From: JADKIH01 sp031417395
GTDB lineage: Bacteria > Bacteroidota > Bacteroidia > AKYH767-A > 2013-40CM-41-45
Assembly (NCBI GenBank): GCA_031417395.1
Contig: JANOVM010000043.1
Span: 102,365-166,364, forward strand
DNA length: 64,000 nt
Reading direction: 5' to 3'
Shown: positions 25,781 to 35,844 of the stretch, piece by piece
Layout: the number at the start of each line of letters is the position of its first letter
How positions within the stretch are numbered: position 1 is the stretch's first letter
The notes under the pieces: model-generated
The model's input: the letters and a program-made list of their open reading frames with translations, nothing else
Databases searched by the model: none
What the model was told of the DNA's origin: nothing
Position numbers and translations under genes: made by a program

Positions 25781-27199
25781 TTACATTATTATTAATTTCC
25801 CCTTTTTTACGACCAGGCCTTTATCATCAAGTATATATGCCAAATAGATTCCGGAAGGAATTTCATGTATTTGGGTGATTCTGTCAGAAATAGTTCTTTG
25901 ATAAATTCTTTTATTCAGAATATTATCAATGCAAAATGTCAATTTTTTACCTGTAACATCGGATCCATAATCAATAACAAAATAATCGCTTGCCGGTTGA
26001 GGATATATTTTTAAAGCTTCGAGAGAGGCTATGGAATTTTTCGCCGATAAAGTCAAGCAGGCAATACTATCGTAAACAGTAATGCAATATTGCCTTTGGC
26101 CTTGTTGGCGGGCAGGGCACGAATTATCGCGAGTATTTACTGTGAAGCAATGAGGACTACTGCTCACATCATTCAAGCCGGGCGTCCAGCAAAATTGAGC
26201 ATTCTCATTTTGTCCGGGAGAAGTTGTAAATGTTGCTCCCGCAATGCTCTGATCCCATGAAATGTTTGTGGAATCGGAAACGTTAGGGTCGTGAGAAAAA
26301 ATATCAAAACAAGCAGGAGAATTAACGCAAACAATTGTGTCAAATATTCCTGAGCCATTTATGCCGGAAAGAAATGGCGGGTTATTTGAACAAGTAGTTG
26401 TGTATAGTTCAATATCCCTTACAACTTCTCCAATCAGTACGCCATTTCTATATTCATAAACAAGTATGGCATAAACTGAAAAAGCCGGTTGTGTTGCAGT
26501 AAAACATAAAGTGCCATTGTTACTATTTAAGTAAACAGGATTGAAAGATTGTATAGGTTGAACATACGAATATCCTGTTCCATAAAGGAAATCCTGATTA
26601 GGTCCAATTTTTGGTGGAGTTAAGGAAAAAACAAGAGAATCGCCATCAGCATCAAAAACTCCGGGATAAAGACAATAGGGTTGATTTACACAAGTGAAAA
26701 TTTCCGGATCAATCGTAAAAACAGGCGAAGTATTACAAAGGCCATTTGTATTATTTAAGGATGCTGTTATATATAAATTATTGTTAGTATTCATGTTTCC
26801 CCCAACTCCTGAATTTCTAGCTGACATTGTCACAGCAAAATTCCAATAAGCACATTCTGCAGGTAAGATTATTTGTCCTGAGTAAATCCATTTTTGAATC
26901 CCTGACTTAACACCACCATCGCACGTTGTAGGTTGCAAACAATTAGGAACAATCTGACCGGCGGGAAGACTCGCTCTTGTTAGTGTGGTAGTCATAGGGG
27001 AGAAGCCACAAGAGTTATCAACCTGGCAATCGACAGTCAAAGGTGGATCGATACCAAAACAATCACGATAAAACGTAAACGTAATGTTGTAAATCCCAGT
27101 ACCTGCACATTCGTAGGTTAGTTCAGCTCCGGCAATATGAGATGCTTTTAAATCGTTAAACAAGAATAATAGAGGAGTGAGAAGAAATAATTTTTTCAT
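25781..27199 (-). CDS. Secreted SHIAGAELTY-family T9SS type A protein
   Basis: A protein of 472 residues from the ATG at 27199 (MKKLFLLTPLLFLFNDLKA, signal peptide). The mature N-terminus SHIAGAELTYECAG and the following ITFTFYRDCFG mark a family of surface proteins found in gliding Bacteroidota. Cysteines are numerous and likely paired, as expected outside the cell. The middle has DPNVSDSTNISWDQ- and FCWTPG-type cadherin/Ig-like repeats. The end (LKIYPQPASDYFVID ... EIPSGIYLAYI) is a type A sorting domain. An upstream TTG (27226) adds nine residues and was rejected. Confidence 0.82.
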   Translation of the reverse strand: MKKLFLLTPLLFLFNDLKASHIAGAELTYECAGTGIYNITFTFYRDCFGIDPPLTVDCQVDNSCGFSPMTTTLTRASLPAGQIVPNCLQPTTCDGGVKSGIQKWIYSGQIILPAECAYWNFAVTMSARNSGVGGNMNTNNNLYITASLNNTNGLCNTSPVFTIDPEIFTCVNQPYCLYPGVFDADGDSLVFSLTPPKIGPNQDFLYGTGYSYVQPIQSFNPVYLNSNNGTLCFTATQPAFSVYAILVYEYRNGVLIGEVVRDIELYTTTCSNNPPFLSGINGSGIFDTIVCVNSPACFDIFSHDPNVSDSTNISWDQSIAGATFTTSPGQNENAQFCWTPGLNDVSSSPHCFTVNTRDNSCPARQQGQRQYCITVYDSIACLTLSAKNSIASLEALKIYPQPASDYFVIDYGSDVTGKKLTFCIDNILNKRIYQRTISDRITQIHEIPSGIYLAYILDDKGLVVKKGKLIIM

Positions 27200-27333
27200 G
27201 AGTTTGTTTATTAAATTGTTTAACAAATACTCTTACTAAAAGGGATCAATCTGAGATTAAATATAGCAATTATTTTTATAACTACTAAAAGGGTTTTAAT
27301 TATCGCAAAATTATTCAAAAAGGGGAATAGGGA

Positions 27334-29379
27334 CTAACGACTGTTTTCACAAGAATCCTTTAGCATACTTAAAAAAGATACTTTGTGCATCATTGAAAGT
27401 TCGTTTATTCTTTTCAATGCTTTTTTGTCATTGGCATATTTGTTAAAACAATCTTTCAAAGCAACATTGGGTGTTTGCTGAATTAGGGAATCTGCATTTA
27501 ATATTAAAATTGCTTCAAGAGTACGCTGATAAGGATATCCCACCATGTATGCCTGGTTTATTTCTTTCAGGGATTCTTCGTGTTTACCTAAATTATAATT
27601 AGCAATTGCCAGATTGTAATGCGCTTCTTTATATCCGGGAATTATTGTTAATGCACGTTTTAAATAACGTATTGCTTCTTCGTGTTGTCCTTTATTTTCA
27701 AGTGTTGCACCAATATCACTGAGAATCTGAATGTGATAAGGGTTTTGACTTTCTGCTTTTCTGAAATAATAAAGTGAGCTGTCGGAGCCCATGTAATTTA
27801 ATGCAAATCCTCTATACCAGTCCAGGGGTGTACCCATTAAATCTATTTTGAAATAATCATTCTCCGCTTTATTAATGTAAGAGTACATTTTTGGAAAGCG
27901 GCCATGCGCCTGTTCATTAAAAGCAGCATTCATATTGTACTCGCCTTCCCATCGGGAGGAAAATACTTTGAGGCTATATAGACATAGAACGATACAAATT
28001 GATAAAGAAAATTTAATCCATAACGGTTTTCGACTTTGCGGTAAACTTTTGATTCCTGAAGATGAGATTAGCGCAACAGTGACCATAAGAACAATAGATG
28101 TAAAAGGCCGATGAAAAGGATATCCAAAAAAGGAAAGTATCAGGAAAGAAAATATTCCGGCGGAAAGTAAAAAAATAATTTTTCTTTCGTTTTCATTTTG
28201 TGCGTTCCTGAAGGAAGAAATGGCTATATAAAAGGTCGTTGCAAAAATTAAAAGGAAAAGGATCAATCCCCAAAGTCCTAATTCCGAAAAAAATAATAAA
28301 TACTCATTATGTGGATGCTCATAATGCATAACGCCGGCGCTAAGAAAATACGCTCCTCCTACACCATATTTCGGCCATAGTATCCTCCAATTAGAGATGC
28401 CTATTCCGGTCAAAAGATTTTCTTTAGCAAGCAATGTCGTATTTCTCCATAAAAATAATCTTTCAAATACGCTGTTAATATTTGACTTAGAATCTTCTTT
28501 CATTAACTCTGAAAAATCCGTAGTAAAATATTTTTCTATGGAAGAAAATTTATTGTGTAAAGGTTCAAATGCATTGTTTGAATCAAGCCATTTGATCAAT
28601 AAGGAAGCGATAAGTAGACATCCTGCTACAATGAGAATTACTTTTCGGGGACGAAGCTTATTTTTCAAAAAATCCTTTTTCGAAAACAAAAACCAATAAG
28701 CAGGCGCACATACAAAAAGGAAAAATAGAATGCATAACCATGCGCTCAGCGTCTGAAGTATTATAAGGCACGGAATTATTATACAAAATGCAGCAACATT
28801 CAATTTTTTAATTTTTCCGATGCATGTTAATGCACCGGCAATAGTAAATGGCAAAAGAAGAATTAATGATTCTGAAAGAAAGTTCTTATTGCTCAACGTA
28901 GAGCATAATGTATGGTCTATTTTAAGTCCATCGTTTTTGATCAAATTCAGGATAATCTGATAAATTAGTACAGAAACGAGCAGAAAAACAGAAATGGGAA
29001 CAAAACGAAAAATGATTTCTTTTTGATTAAAGCCGGAATAAATTAAAACGACAAGAAAAAGAAAAATTATGAACAGACTAAACCAATTGGTAATTCCTTC
29101 CGTGATGTTTATAGAGGTGTGTATTGAAACGGCTGACCAGGCAAGAAATAAAAATACAAATAGTAATAATAAAGTTGTTGGTTTATCAAGTTTGATAATT
29201 TTTGAGGTTTTCCAGATTACACCAAGAAGAAATAAAGTTAGTATAGAGATAAAAATTAATTTCGGAATTCCGTCATGATCAAGTAAAAAATTAAAACTTC
29301 TTAAAGGAAGTACCAAAAACACAAGCAACCAAAATATTTTCTCCGACGCATTATTGATTTTTGGATCCTCTTTTTTCAT
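27334..29379 (-). CDS. O-antigen ligase-like membrane protein with C-terminal TPR domain
   Basis: A protein of 681 residues. About ten to eleven membrane segments lie between residues 10 and 460. The large periplasmic loop before SFFGYPFHRP contains LTGIGISNW and HPHNEYLLFFSELG, the H-x-x-N-x-x-L signature of the Wzy/WaaL O-antigen ligase family. Residues about 480-640 hold tetratricopeptide repeats (PYHIQILSDIGATLENKGQH, EEAIRYLKRALTI, YKEAHYNLAIANYNLGKHEE). It probably polymerises or ligates a surface glycan at the inner membrane. The fused TPR suggests recruitment of a partner. The acceptor is unknown. Confidence 0.85.
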   Translation of the reverse strand: MKKEDPKINNASEKIFWLLVFLVLPLRSFNFLLDHDGIPKLIFISILTLFLLGVIWKTSKIIKLDKPTTLLLLFVFLFLAWSAVSIHTSINITEGITNWFSLFIIFLFLVVLIYSGFNQKEIIFRFVPISVFLLVSVLIYQIILNLIKNDGLKIDHTLCSTLSNKNFLSESLILLLPFTIAGALTCIGKIKKLNVAAFCIIIPCLIILQTLSAWLCILFFLFVCAPAYWFLFSKKDFLKNKLRPRKVILIVAGCLLIASLLIKWLDSNNAFEPLHNKFSSIEKYFTTDFSELMKEDSKSNINSVFERLFLWRNTTLLAKENLLTGIGISNWRILWPKYGVGGAYFLSAGVMHYEHPHNEYLLFFSELGLWGLILFLLIFATTFYIAISSFRNAQNENERKIIFLLSAGIFSFLILSFFGYPFHRPFTSIVLMVTVALISSSGIKSLPQSRKPLWIKFSLSICIVLCLYSLKVFSSRWEGEYNMNAAFNEQAHGRFPKMYSYINKAENDYFKIDLMGTPLDWYRGFALNYMGSDSSLYYFRKAESQNPYHIQILSDIGATLENKGQHEEAIRYLKRALTIIPGYKEAHYNLAIANYNLGKHEESLKEINQAYMVGYPYQRTLEAILILNADSLIQQTPNVALKDCFNKYANDKKALKRINELSMMHKVSFLSMLKDSCENSR

Positions 29380-29452
29380 ATAAACGGAGTAAATTTATTA
29401 TAAATAAAACAACTAATAGAAAAATAAATTACCTTTCTTAAAATATTCGATT

Positions 29453-31573
29453 ATGAAAACACTACTTACATTTATTTCTGTCTTTTTTTTATTCTTATTT
29501 CCGTCTCACGGACAAACATTATTAAGTATTAGTCCAAATCAGGGTACAGCAGGTACTACATTAACTGCTACGATAACGGGACAAAACACTTTTTTCATGT
29601 CTTCAAGCCCGCAAGGAGCTCAATGGATTAAAATTGGGGCGAATAACTGCAATGAATTGCTGGGAACAAACTACAATGTTATTGACGATGACCACATAAG
29701 TGTCGATTTTACTATTCCTGTCGGATATCCAAATGGAGTGTATGATATTAATGTTAGAAAAGCAAACAATGTAATTACTCTTCCTGCTTCATTTACTGTT
29801 ATTGGCGGAGTTAATTATAGCATTCTAACTATGACACCTTCAACTGCAACAGAAAATAGTATTTTATCTGCAACTATTACCGGTCAAAACCTTCAAGCAT
29901 TGCATGATTCTGTAGGATTTTATTTGCGGTTGTTCTTTCCGGGCTTTTCAATTGTGTCTGCTACAAATATTGTTGTTGTAAATCCAAACACATTAACCGC
30001 AGATTTTCAATTCCTGCCTTATTGCGACACAGGTTACGGAACATTACAAATCTACTCTTCTGAGGGCTGCTTCAAACTGGATTCAGCTGTTCATGTAAAT
30101 GGATATTATCCAAAACAATTGGTATCAATAAATCCTGCGCAAGGAACGGCAGGTAATACAATGTCTGCCTTAATAACCGGTCAAAATCTATTCTTTCAAA
30201 GTGGAAGTCCGCAAGGGATTCAAAATGTAAAGCTACAAAACCAAACTTGCAATGTTATTTTTGGAAACAATATTGTAGTAACAGATAATGATCACTTTAC
30301 GACTGACTTTACTATTCCGCCTTCTTCTACTAATGGAGTGTACGATGTATACGTAACAACAAATTCCAATCATACCTATACATTGGTGGCTTCCTATACA
30401 ATTACAAATGGAGTAGACAGAAATATAACCGGTTTTTCTCCTTCCCTTGCAAATGCAGGTACAACTGTAACTGTAACTATAACCGGAAATGATCTTGCGA
30501 ATCTTCTCAATTCAGGAGGAGTTGAATTGCGCGACAGTCTTGGTCATCATTACACGCCGACAAATATTGTAGCTACAGCTACACAGGCAACAATGGATTT
30601 TCAATTTCCGATTTATGCCGACAATGGTTTTTATAATTTTAATATTGTAAATTTACTTGGATGTTTTACATTCCCACATGCTCTTCAAATCCAAGGTGGT
30701 CAGCCGAGGGTGTTAGTTTCAATTGTTCCTAATCAGGGATGCCGCGGACAAACGCTTACAGCACTAATTACAGGGTCGAATACTTTCTTTATGACAGGAA
30801 CACCGAATGGAGGAATTATAAGAGTTGACTTTATTGATCCTGTAACCTTTCAGCAGTTTACCGTATTTCCTCCTAACATTACAGTGATTGATTCAGATCA
30901 TGTGTCTGTTAATATTACTGTTCCATATAATGTTCCTCAAGGTTGGTATAATATACGCATGCAAGTATACGGAGGTGCAATCTTTACACTTTCGCCGGGC
31001 TTTGAGGTAACTTGCACAAGAATACAAGGATTTGTATATCTCGACGTTGATTCGAATGGAGTCTTTAGTCCGGGTGATACATACCTCCAGGGTAGATCAG
31101 TTATACTCATGCCTGACAGTATAATAGCTGTAACCGGAATATATGGTGAATATAATTTTGCCGTTGACAGCGGACAGTATACAATCTCTATGGTTCCCGA
31201 TACTAATTGGATTGTTACTTCGACGCCTCAAGCATATACAGTTCTTGTTGATTCTGTCGACACGCTCGGACTTTCCTTCGGCCTGCGATCGTTATCTACG
31301 GTTGGAATTTTCAATCTGTCCGTGGAAGAAAATAACTTACTGGTTTATCCAAATCCTACACAGGGCAAGATTAATATACTAATAAAAGATTTGCATTTTA
31401 AACAGTATGATTCCAGAATCATAGATGTAAATGGCCGTATTCTTAAACAATTTAAATTTACTGAAGACAATTACACGCTTGACATGAATGAATGGTCTGC
31501 GGGCATCTATTATTTATTATTGATGAATTCGGAAACAGGAACTGTCCTTAAAGGGAAAATAATGAAACAGTGA
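29453..31573 (+). CDS. Secreted T9SS type A protein with five IPT/TIG-like domains
   Basis: A protein of 706 residues with a signal peptide (cut after SHGQ). Five Ig-like (IPT/TIG) units begin with LLSISPNQGTAGTTL, ILTMTPSTATENSI, LVSINPAQGTAGNTM, ITGFSPSLANAGTTV and LVSIVPNQGCRGQTL. Units alternate between those with NTFFM/NLFFQ and those without, which suggests duplication of pairs. A SdrD B-like segment follows (GFVYLDVDSNGVFSPGDTYL). The end (LLVYPNPTQGKINILIK ... SAGIYYLLLM) is a type A sorting domain. Probably an adhesin-like surface protein. Divergent from the O-antigen-ligase-like gene over 73 bases. Confidence 0.83.
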   Translation: MKTLLTFISVFFLFLFPSHGQTLLSISPNQGTAGTTLTATITGQNTFFMSSSPQGAQWIKIGANNCNELLGTNYNVIDDDHISVDFTIPVGYPNGVYDINVRKANNVITLPASFTVIGGVNYSILTMTPSTATENSILSATITGQNLQALHDSVGFYLRLFFPGFSIVSATNIVVVNPNTLTADFQFLPYCDTGYGTLQIYSSEGCFKLDSAVHVNGYYPKQLVSINPAQGTAGNTMSALITGQNLFFQSGSPQGIQNVKLQNQTCNVIFGNNIVVTDNDHFTTDFTIPPSSTNGVYDVYVTTNSNHTYTLVASYTITNGVDRNITGFSPSLANAGTTVTVTITGNDLANLLNSGGVELRDSLGHHYTPTNIVATATQATMDFQFPIYADNGFYNFNIVNLLGCFTFPHALQIQGGQPRVLVSIVPNQGCRGQTLTALITGSNTFFMTGTPNGGIIRVDFIDPVTFQQFTVFPPNITVIDSDHVSVNITVPYNVPQGWYNIRMQVYGGAIFTLSPGFEVTCTRIQGFVYLDVDSNGVFSPGDTYLQGRSVILMPDSIIAVTGIYGEYNFAVDSGQYTISMVPDTNWIVTSTPQAYTVLVDSVDTLGLSFGLRSLSTVGIFNLSVEENNLLVYPNPTQGKINILIKDLHFKQYDSRIIDVNGRILKQFKFTEDNYTLDMNEWSAGIYYLLLMNSETGTVLKGKIMKQ

Positions 31574-31883
31574 TTTTATGGCAAAATCGTTGAAAAAATC
31601 ATTATTTTATAATTTGTTTAATCTTCAAATAGTCAGGGAAAGCCCGCCAATACTGATGAAATTTTGATGTTCCAATTTATGTATTATATTTGTTTAGTAT
31701 AATTTTTTTAAAACTATTAATTCTATCTTCCCTAATACATTAAACCCTTTTCGATTTAGTTATTAAAATTGATATTTTCATTTTGAAAGGGTGTTGTGAT
31801 CATTTCCCGCAGAACCGAACATTGTTCATATTAATTTTTATCGATTTTCTTTTAAATATAATCACGAAACAAAAAAATACACC
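31574..31883. other. 310-base non-coding gap with one possible promoter
   Basis: AT-rich sequence without a credible gene. TATATTTG at 31685-31692 fits the -7 consensus and would give the downstream S74 gene a leader of about 190 bases. No hairpin or repeat was recognised. Confidence 0.4.
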
Positions 31884-33731
31884 ATGAAAAATTTATTCAA
31901 ACCATTTGTAACATTAACGGCATGTATGCTGTTGATCATAGGTATAACTAGAGCGCAGGCTCCCCAGGCAATTACTTACCAGGCGCAGGCAAGAGACAAT
32001 AGCGGAAATCCGATTATCAATCAGAACATTTCGCTTCGTTTCAGCATTCATGATCTTACTGCCGTGGGTACAGTTGTTTACAAAGAAACACAAAGTACTA
32101 CTACAAGTTCGATTGGTTTATTTAATGTTAATATCGGACAAGGAACTATTTTGATCGGCACATTTTCCTCCATCAACTGGGGAGGTGGCAGCAAATTTAT
32201 CCAGGTTGAAATGGATGCAACTGGCGGAGTTAGCTATGTTAACATGGGAACACAGCAAATGTTAAGTGTTCCTTATGCCTTGTATTCACAATCAAGTTCA
32301 GGTTCATGGAGTCTTTTAGGCAATTCAGGAACATTCGACGGCACAAATTTTATAGGGACTACGGATAATGTTCCTCTCAGTTTTAAAGTGTTTAACCAAA
32401 AGGCCGGTAAAATCGATAATGTACTTTTAAATTCTTTTTATGGTTTTCAAAGTGGTAATGCTAATACGACCGGAAACTCTAATTCTTCAATCGGATACCA
32501 ATCTCTTTTGTTGAATACTACGGGAGATCAAAATACAGCTTTTGGTGCAGGAGCCCTTTTAAATAATGTAGCCGGAGATTTTGCAGTTGCAATTGGATAC
32601 CGATCACAATATTATGCGAACAACACTGTCAGTGCTTTTAATAATTGGAATACATCTATTGGCTGGCAATCTCTTCGTGGTTCAACTACTCCGGCTAATA
32701 ATACCGGCACCTTTAATACTGCTGTTGGTGCCCAGGCACTTTTAAATAATTCAACAGGGACATACAATACAGGAACCGGATATGGGGCATTGAGCTTAAA
32801 CACTACTGGAAGTTTTAATACTGCTAACGGTTATCAGGTGCTTTTAAATAATTTAGGTAATAATAATACAGGAACAGGATACAATGCCCTTACTGCCAAT
32901 ACTACTGGAATATATAACGCTGCTTTCGGAGATGATGCACTTAAAAATAATAGTACAGGAACAAACAACACAGCTTTGGGTACAAATACGCTGCCATTAA
33001 CTACTGTTTCTAATTATAATACAGCAGTAGGAGCAAGTGCCGGGGCCATTCGAAATAATGGAGGCTTCAATACATTTGTTGGACATGCTGCTTATGCAAC
33101 CGCTGATGGATTTTCTAATTCAACCTGTATAGGAGATAATGCTTCCATGACTGCTTCAAATCAGGTGCGAATTGGAAATGGTTCTGTTAATTCCATTGGC
33201 GGACAAGTCGGCTGGACTACATTATCAGATGCCCGCTTTAAAAGAAATGTAAAAAACAATGTGCATGGACTGGATTTTATCTTGCAGTTAAAGCCGGTAA
33301 CATATAATATAGATGTTGCAGGAATTTACAGGTTTGTTGGAAAGGATTTAGCAACAATTGGCAAGGATGCTGCTGACAGCGAAACACAATCTAAGACAAT
33401 TTTACAATCTGCTGAAGAGAAAGGAAAAATTGTTTATAGCGGATTTTTAGCCCAGGATGTTGAAGAATTAGCAAAGCGTATTGGCTATGACTTTAGCGGC
33501 GTTGATGCGCCTAAAAACGAAAATGATTATTATGGCTTACGCTACGCTGAATTTGTAGTTCCGCTGGTGAAAGCAATTCAGGAACAACAAGCTTTAATTG
33601 AGGATCAGAAAAAGTCCATTGCAGAAGTTAAATGGCAAAATGAACAATTGAAAGCTGAAAATGGTGCTTTTAAATCAGACATTGAAAAAATTAAGGCCCA
33701 GTTGGGTATGGAAATAAAGGCTGAGAAATAA
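31884..33731 (+). CDS. Tail-fiber-like protein with S74 (intramolecular chaperone) domain
   Basis: A protein of 615 residues with a signal peptide (cut after TRAQ). Residues about 25-140 form a beta domain starting APQAITYQAQARDNSGNPI, common in Bacteroidota surface proteins. From about 185 to 420 it carries many repeats of the NTGxGYxAL..NTTG type, a trimeric collar-like beta helix. The S74 chaperone domain begins at about residue 445 (LSDARFKRNVKN), and its end (about 565-615) is a coiled coil. In phage proteins the S74 domain trimerises the fiber and cuts itself off at a serine. The serine/lysine pair is kept (LSDARFKRN). Probably a trimeric surface adhesin. Confidence 0.85.
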   Translation: MKNLFKPFVTLTACMLLIIGITRAQAPQAITYQAQARDNSGNPIINQNISLRFSIHDLTAVGTVVYKETQSTTTSSIGLFNVNIGQGTILIGTFSSINWGGGSKFIQVEMDATGGVSYVNMGTQQMLSVPYALYSQSSSGSWSLLGNSGTFDGTNFIGTTDNVPLSFKVFNQKAGKIDNVLLNSFYGFQSGNANTTGNSNSSIGYQSLLLNTTGDQNTAFGAGALLNNVAGDFAVAIGYRSQYYANNTVSAFNNWNTSIGWQSLRGSTTPANNTGTFNTAVGAQALLNNSTGTYNTGTGYGALSLNTTGSFNTANGYQVLLNNLGNNNTGTGYNALTANTTGIYNAAFGDDALKNNSTGTNNTALGTNTLPLTTVSNYNTAVGASAGAIRNNGGFNTFVGHAAYATADGFSNSTCIGDNASMTASNQVRIGNGSVNSIGGQVGWTTLSDARFKRNVKNNVHGLDFILQLKPVTYNIDVAGIYRFVGKDLATIGKDAADSETQSKTILQSAEEKGKIVYSGFLAQDVEELAKRIGYDFSGVDAPKNENDYYGLRYAEFVVPLVKAIQEQQALIEDQKKSIAEVKWQNEQLKAENGAFKSDIEKIKAQLGMEIKAEK

Positions 33732-33795
33732 CTGTAAACAATGTTGTATTAAAAATTTATTTATGATTTGTTTGAATATAACGGGTCATGAATAT

Positions 33796-35634
33796 TTATT
33801 TCAATAATGTAATAACCCCATTTGTGCTTTTGTAATCTCCATTGACTGAATATCTTGCAGTGTAAAAATATACTCCATCAGAGCACTTGTTTTTATCTTC
33901 TGAATAGCCATCCCACCACTGTCTTTCAGGAGTAGTATTAAAAACCTGACGGCCCCAGCGGTTAAAAATAGTGATAGAAATTTCAGATACATTTTCTTCT
34001 TTCATAGGTTTGAATTCATCATTTTTTGAATCTCCATTGGGAGTGAAAACATTTGGGAATAGAAGGACGTAAGGCAGATCATTCCTTTTTTCACAATCAG
34101 TATAGTGAAACGAAGCCAGAAAAGAATCATAAAATGGATTCGGCGGAGAATAATTTCTCTCCAAAACATTTTGCTGGTAAAGACTAAAATTGTCCATGTA
34201 TGTTCCTATAAATTGAATTTTCCCAAAAGACATGGCTGCAGAAAAAAAGTAATTCAGATGAAAGTCTGAAATAGTTATGGTGTCTTTAAGAGTAAGTGTC
34301 TTGTCAAAAAGATAAAGATTCATTTTATCGATGACAGGAAAACTGTTATCGGAATAAGGAGGAAATGGATATGAATCGGAAATGAAAAGATCGCTTCGAA
34401 GGAGAATATTCCCGCAAGAATCGCCGATGATACGATCGCGATTCCCCATTGGAGTGAGCATGTTGCCATGGTAGCGCTGGCTTTTAATGATATTTAGCTG
34501 CGTATCGCATTCAAATAAAACATGATTGTATTCATAAACTGAATCGTATCCGGTACTGTAATAAGTCACTTGCGGCAAAACAAAGTTGCGGTTAAAAGAA
34601 GCAAGGACAACAAGTCTGTGCCCTTCAAGCATTATTGCATCGATGTGTTTTTGTCTGGATTCATCATTCGAGCCAAGTTGCCGGTGACGGATATAATTCC
34701 CATCGCTGTCGTATTTAATAATTACCAGATCGAGATTTGAGCTTTCTATGCTTGGGGGATTCGGATAGTAATAAGTTGTTGCAGCAATATATTCTGCCGG
34801 TTCGTTTTGAAACCTAACATTCAGGCTGTCAAAAAAGCTTATCGTTACATATAAATCGTTAGTGGCATCAACATCAATCATAACGGGATAAAAATTGGTC
34901 CAGTTGTGAAACTCTTTCACTTCTTTCGGAAGCCATTTTATCCATTGAACAGTCAGGTCGGTATTCATCTTCAATAGAAAATAACTAAACTCTTTTAAAG
35001 TATCCGGATAATTTGGATTTATGAAAACGTCGCCGCTATATCCGGAAACATAAATATTATTGTTGTAGTCAATAGCAACGTCAGAAATAAATGAAAAATC
35101 TCCAACTAGCTGGTTGAGGCTATGATCTAAAGCAATCAATTCAGTATGCTTGATTAGACTACCGGTACTATCGTATAGAGCAAAAAAGAATGAAACATTA
35201 TTGAATGGACAAGAAATCATTGCTATTCCTGTATCTGAAAAATCAATATCGACATTGGCATTATAATAACCGGCAACAAATAAATTTTCGTTATGATCGA
35301 TTTTCGACAAAATCGGAGCCAGCGTGTTTTTAGGATATTTTGTATGCATAGCCCAATCAATGGAGTTATCGCTTTTATAGCGGGCCAGATAGTGTCCGGG
35401 AAATTGAGCATTACCACCGGTATAATTGCCACCGTGAATATCAAAATTCATGTAAGCGCCGGAACTTCCAATGATATAATAGTTGCCCCGACTGTCGAGA
35501 GTAATATCACGGCTTCGTTCCTCATAATCGGTTCCTATTGACCACAGGCTGTCGAAATGCAGATTTTGGCAGATTGCAGTATTAGCCTTTATCAAAATAA
35601 ATAATAGAAATAAAGGGAAAAGAAAGACTCTCAT
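33796..35634 (-). CDS. Secreted protein with gliding-motility C-terminal (T9SS type B) domain
   Basis: A protein of 612 residues with a signal peptide (cut after TAICQ). Most of the chain is repeated beta-propeller-like segments (IYVSGYSGDVFIN, LFVAGYYNANVDI, YYIIGSSGAYMNF). The last 90 residues hold PNVFTPNGDSKNDEF, ITIFNRWGRQVF and DGVYFYTARYS, the CHU_C domain used as a type B sorting signal. Type B cargo is often associated with SprF-like partners; none is in this window. Converges with the S74 gene over 64 bases. Confidence 0.85.
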   Translation of the reverse strand: MRVFLFPLFLLFILIKANTAICQNLHFDSLWSIGTDYEERSRDITLDSRGNYYIIGSSGAYMNFDIHGGNYTGGNAQFPGHYLARYKSDNSIDWAMHTKYPKNTLAPILSKIDHNENLFVAGYYNANVDIDFSDTGIAMISCPFNNVSFFFALYDSTGSLIKHTELIALDHSLNQLVGDFSFISDVAIDYNNNIYVSGYSGDVFINPNYPDTLKEFSYFLLKMNTDLTVQWIKWLPKEVKEFHNWTNFYPVMIDVDATNDLYVTISFFDSLNVRFQNEPAEYIAATTYYYPNPPSIESSNLDLVIIKYDSDGNYIRHRQLGSNDESRQKHIDAIMLEGHRLVVLASFNRNFVLPQVTYYSTGYDSVYEYNHVLFECDTQLNIIKSQRYHGNMLTPMGNRDRIIGDSCGNILLRSDLFISDSYPFPPYSDNSFPVIDKMNLYLFDKTLTLKDTITISDFHLNYFFSAAMSFGKIQFIGTYMDNFSLYQQNVLERNYSPPNPFYDSFLASFHYTDCEKRNDLPYVLLFPNVFTPNGDSKNDEFKPMKEENVSEISITIFNRWGRQVFNTTPERQWWDGYSEDKNKCSDGVYFYTARYSVNGDYKSTNGVITLLK

Positions 35635-35844
35635 TAGAAATTCCTATTGTGAAAAGTTAAATAAGATTTTCATTTTTAACAATTATTTAACAAATATCAG
35701 ATTAATTGATAAATTTGATTAACGAAAGAGATTTAAGCTGGGGAAATTAATTTCAAATATTCTGTTTATTTTCTAAAATTATGTATTAAAGGCATTCAAG
35801 ACAATATTAAATTTATTTTTTTATTTAACACTAAAACGAATTTT

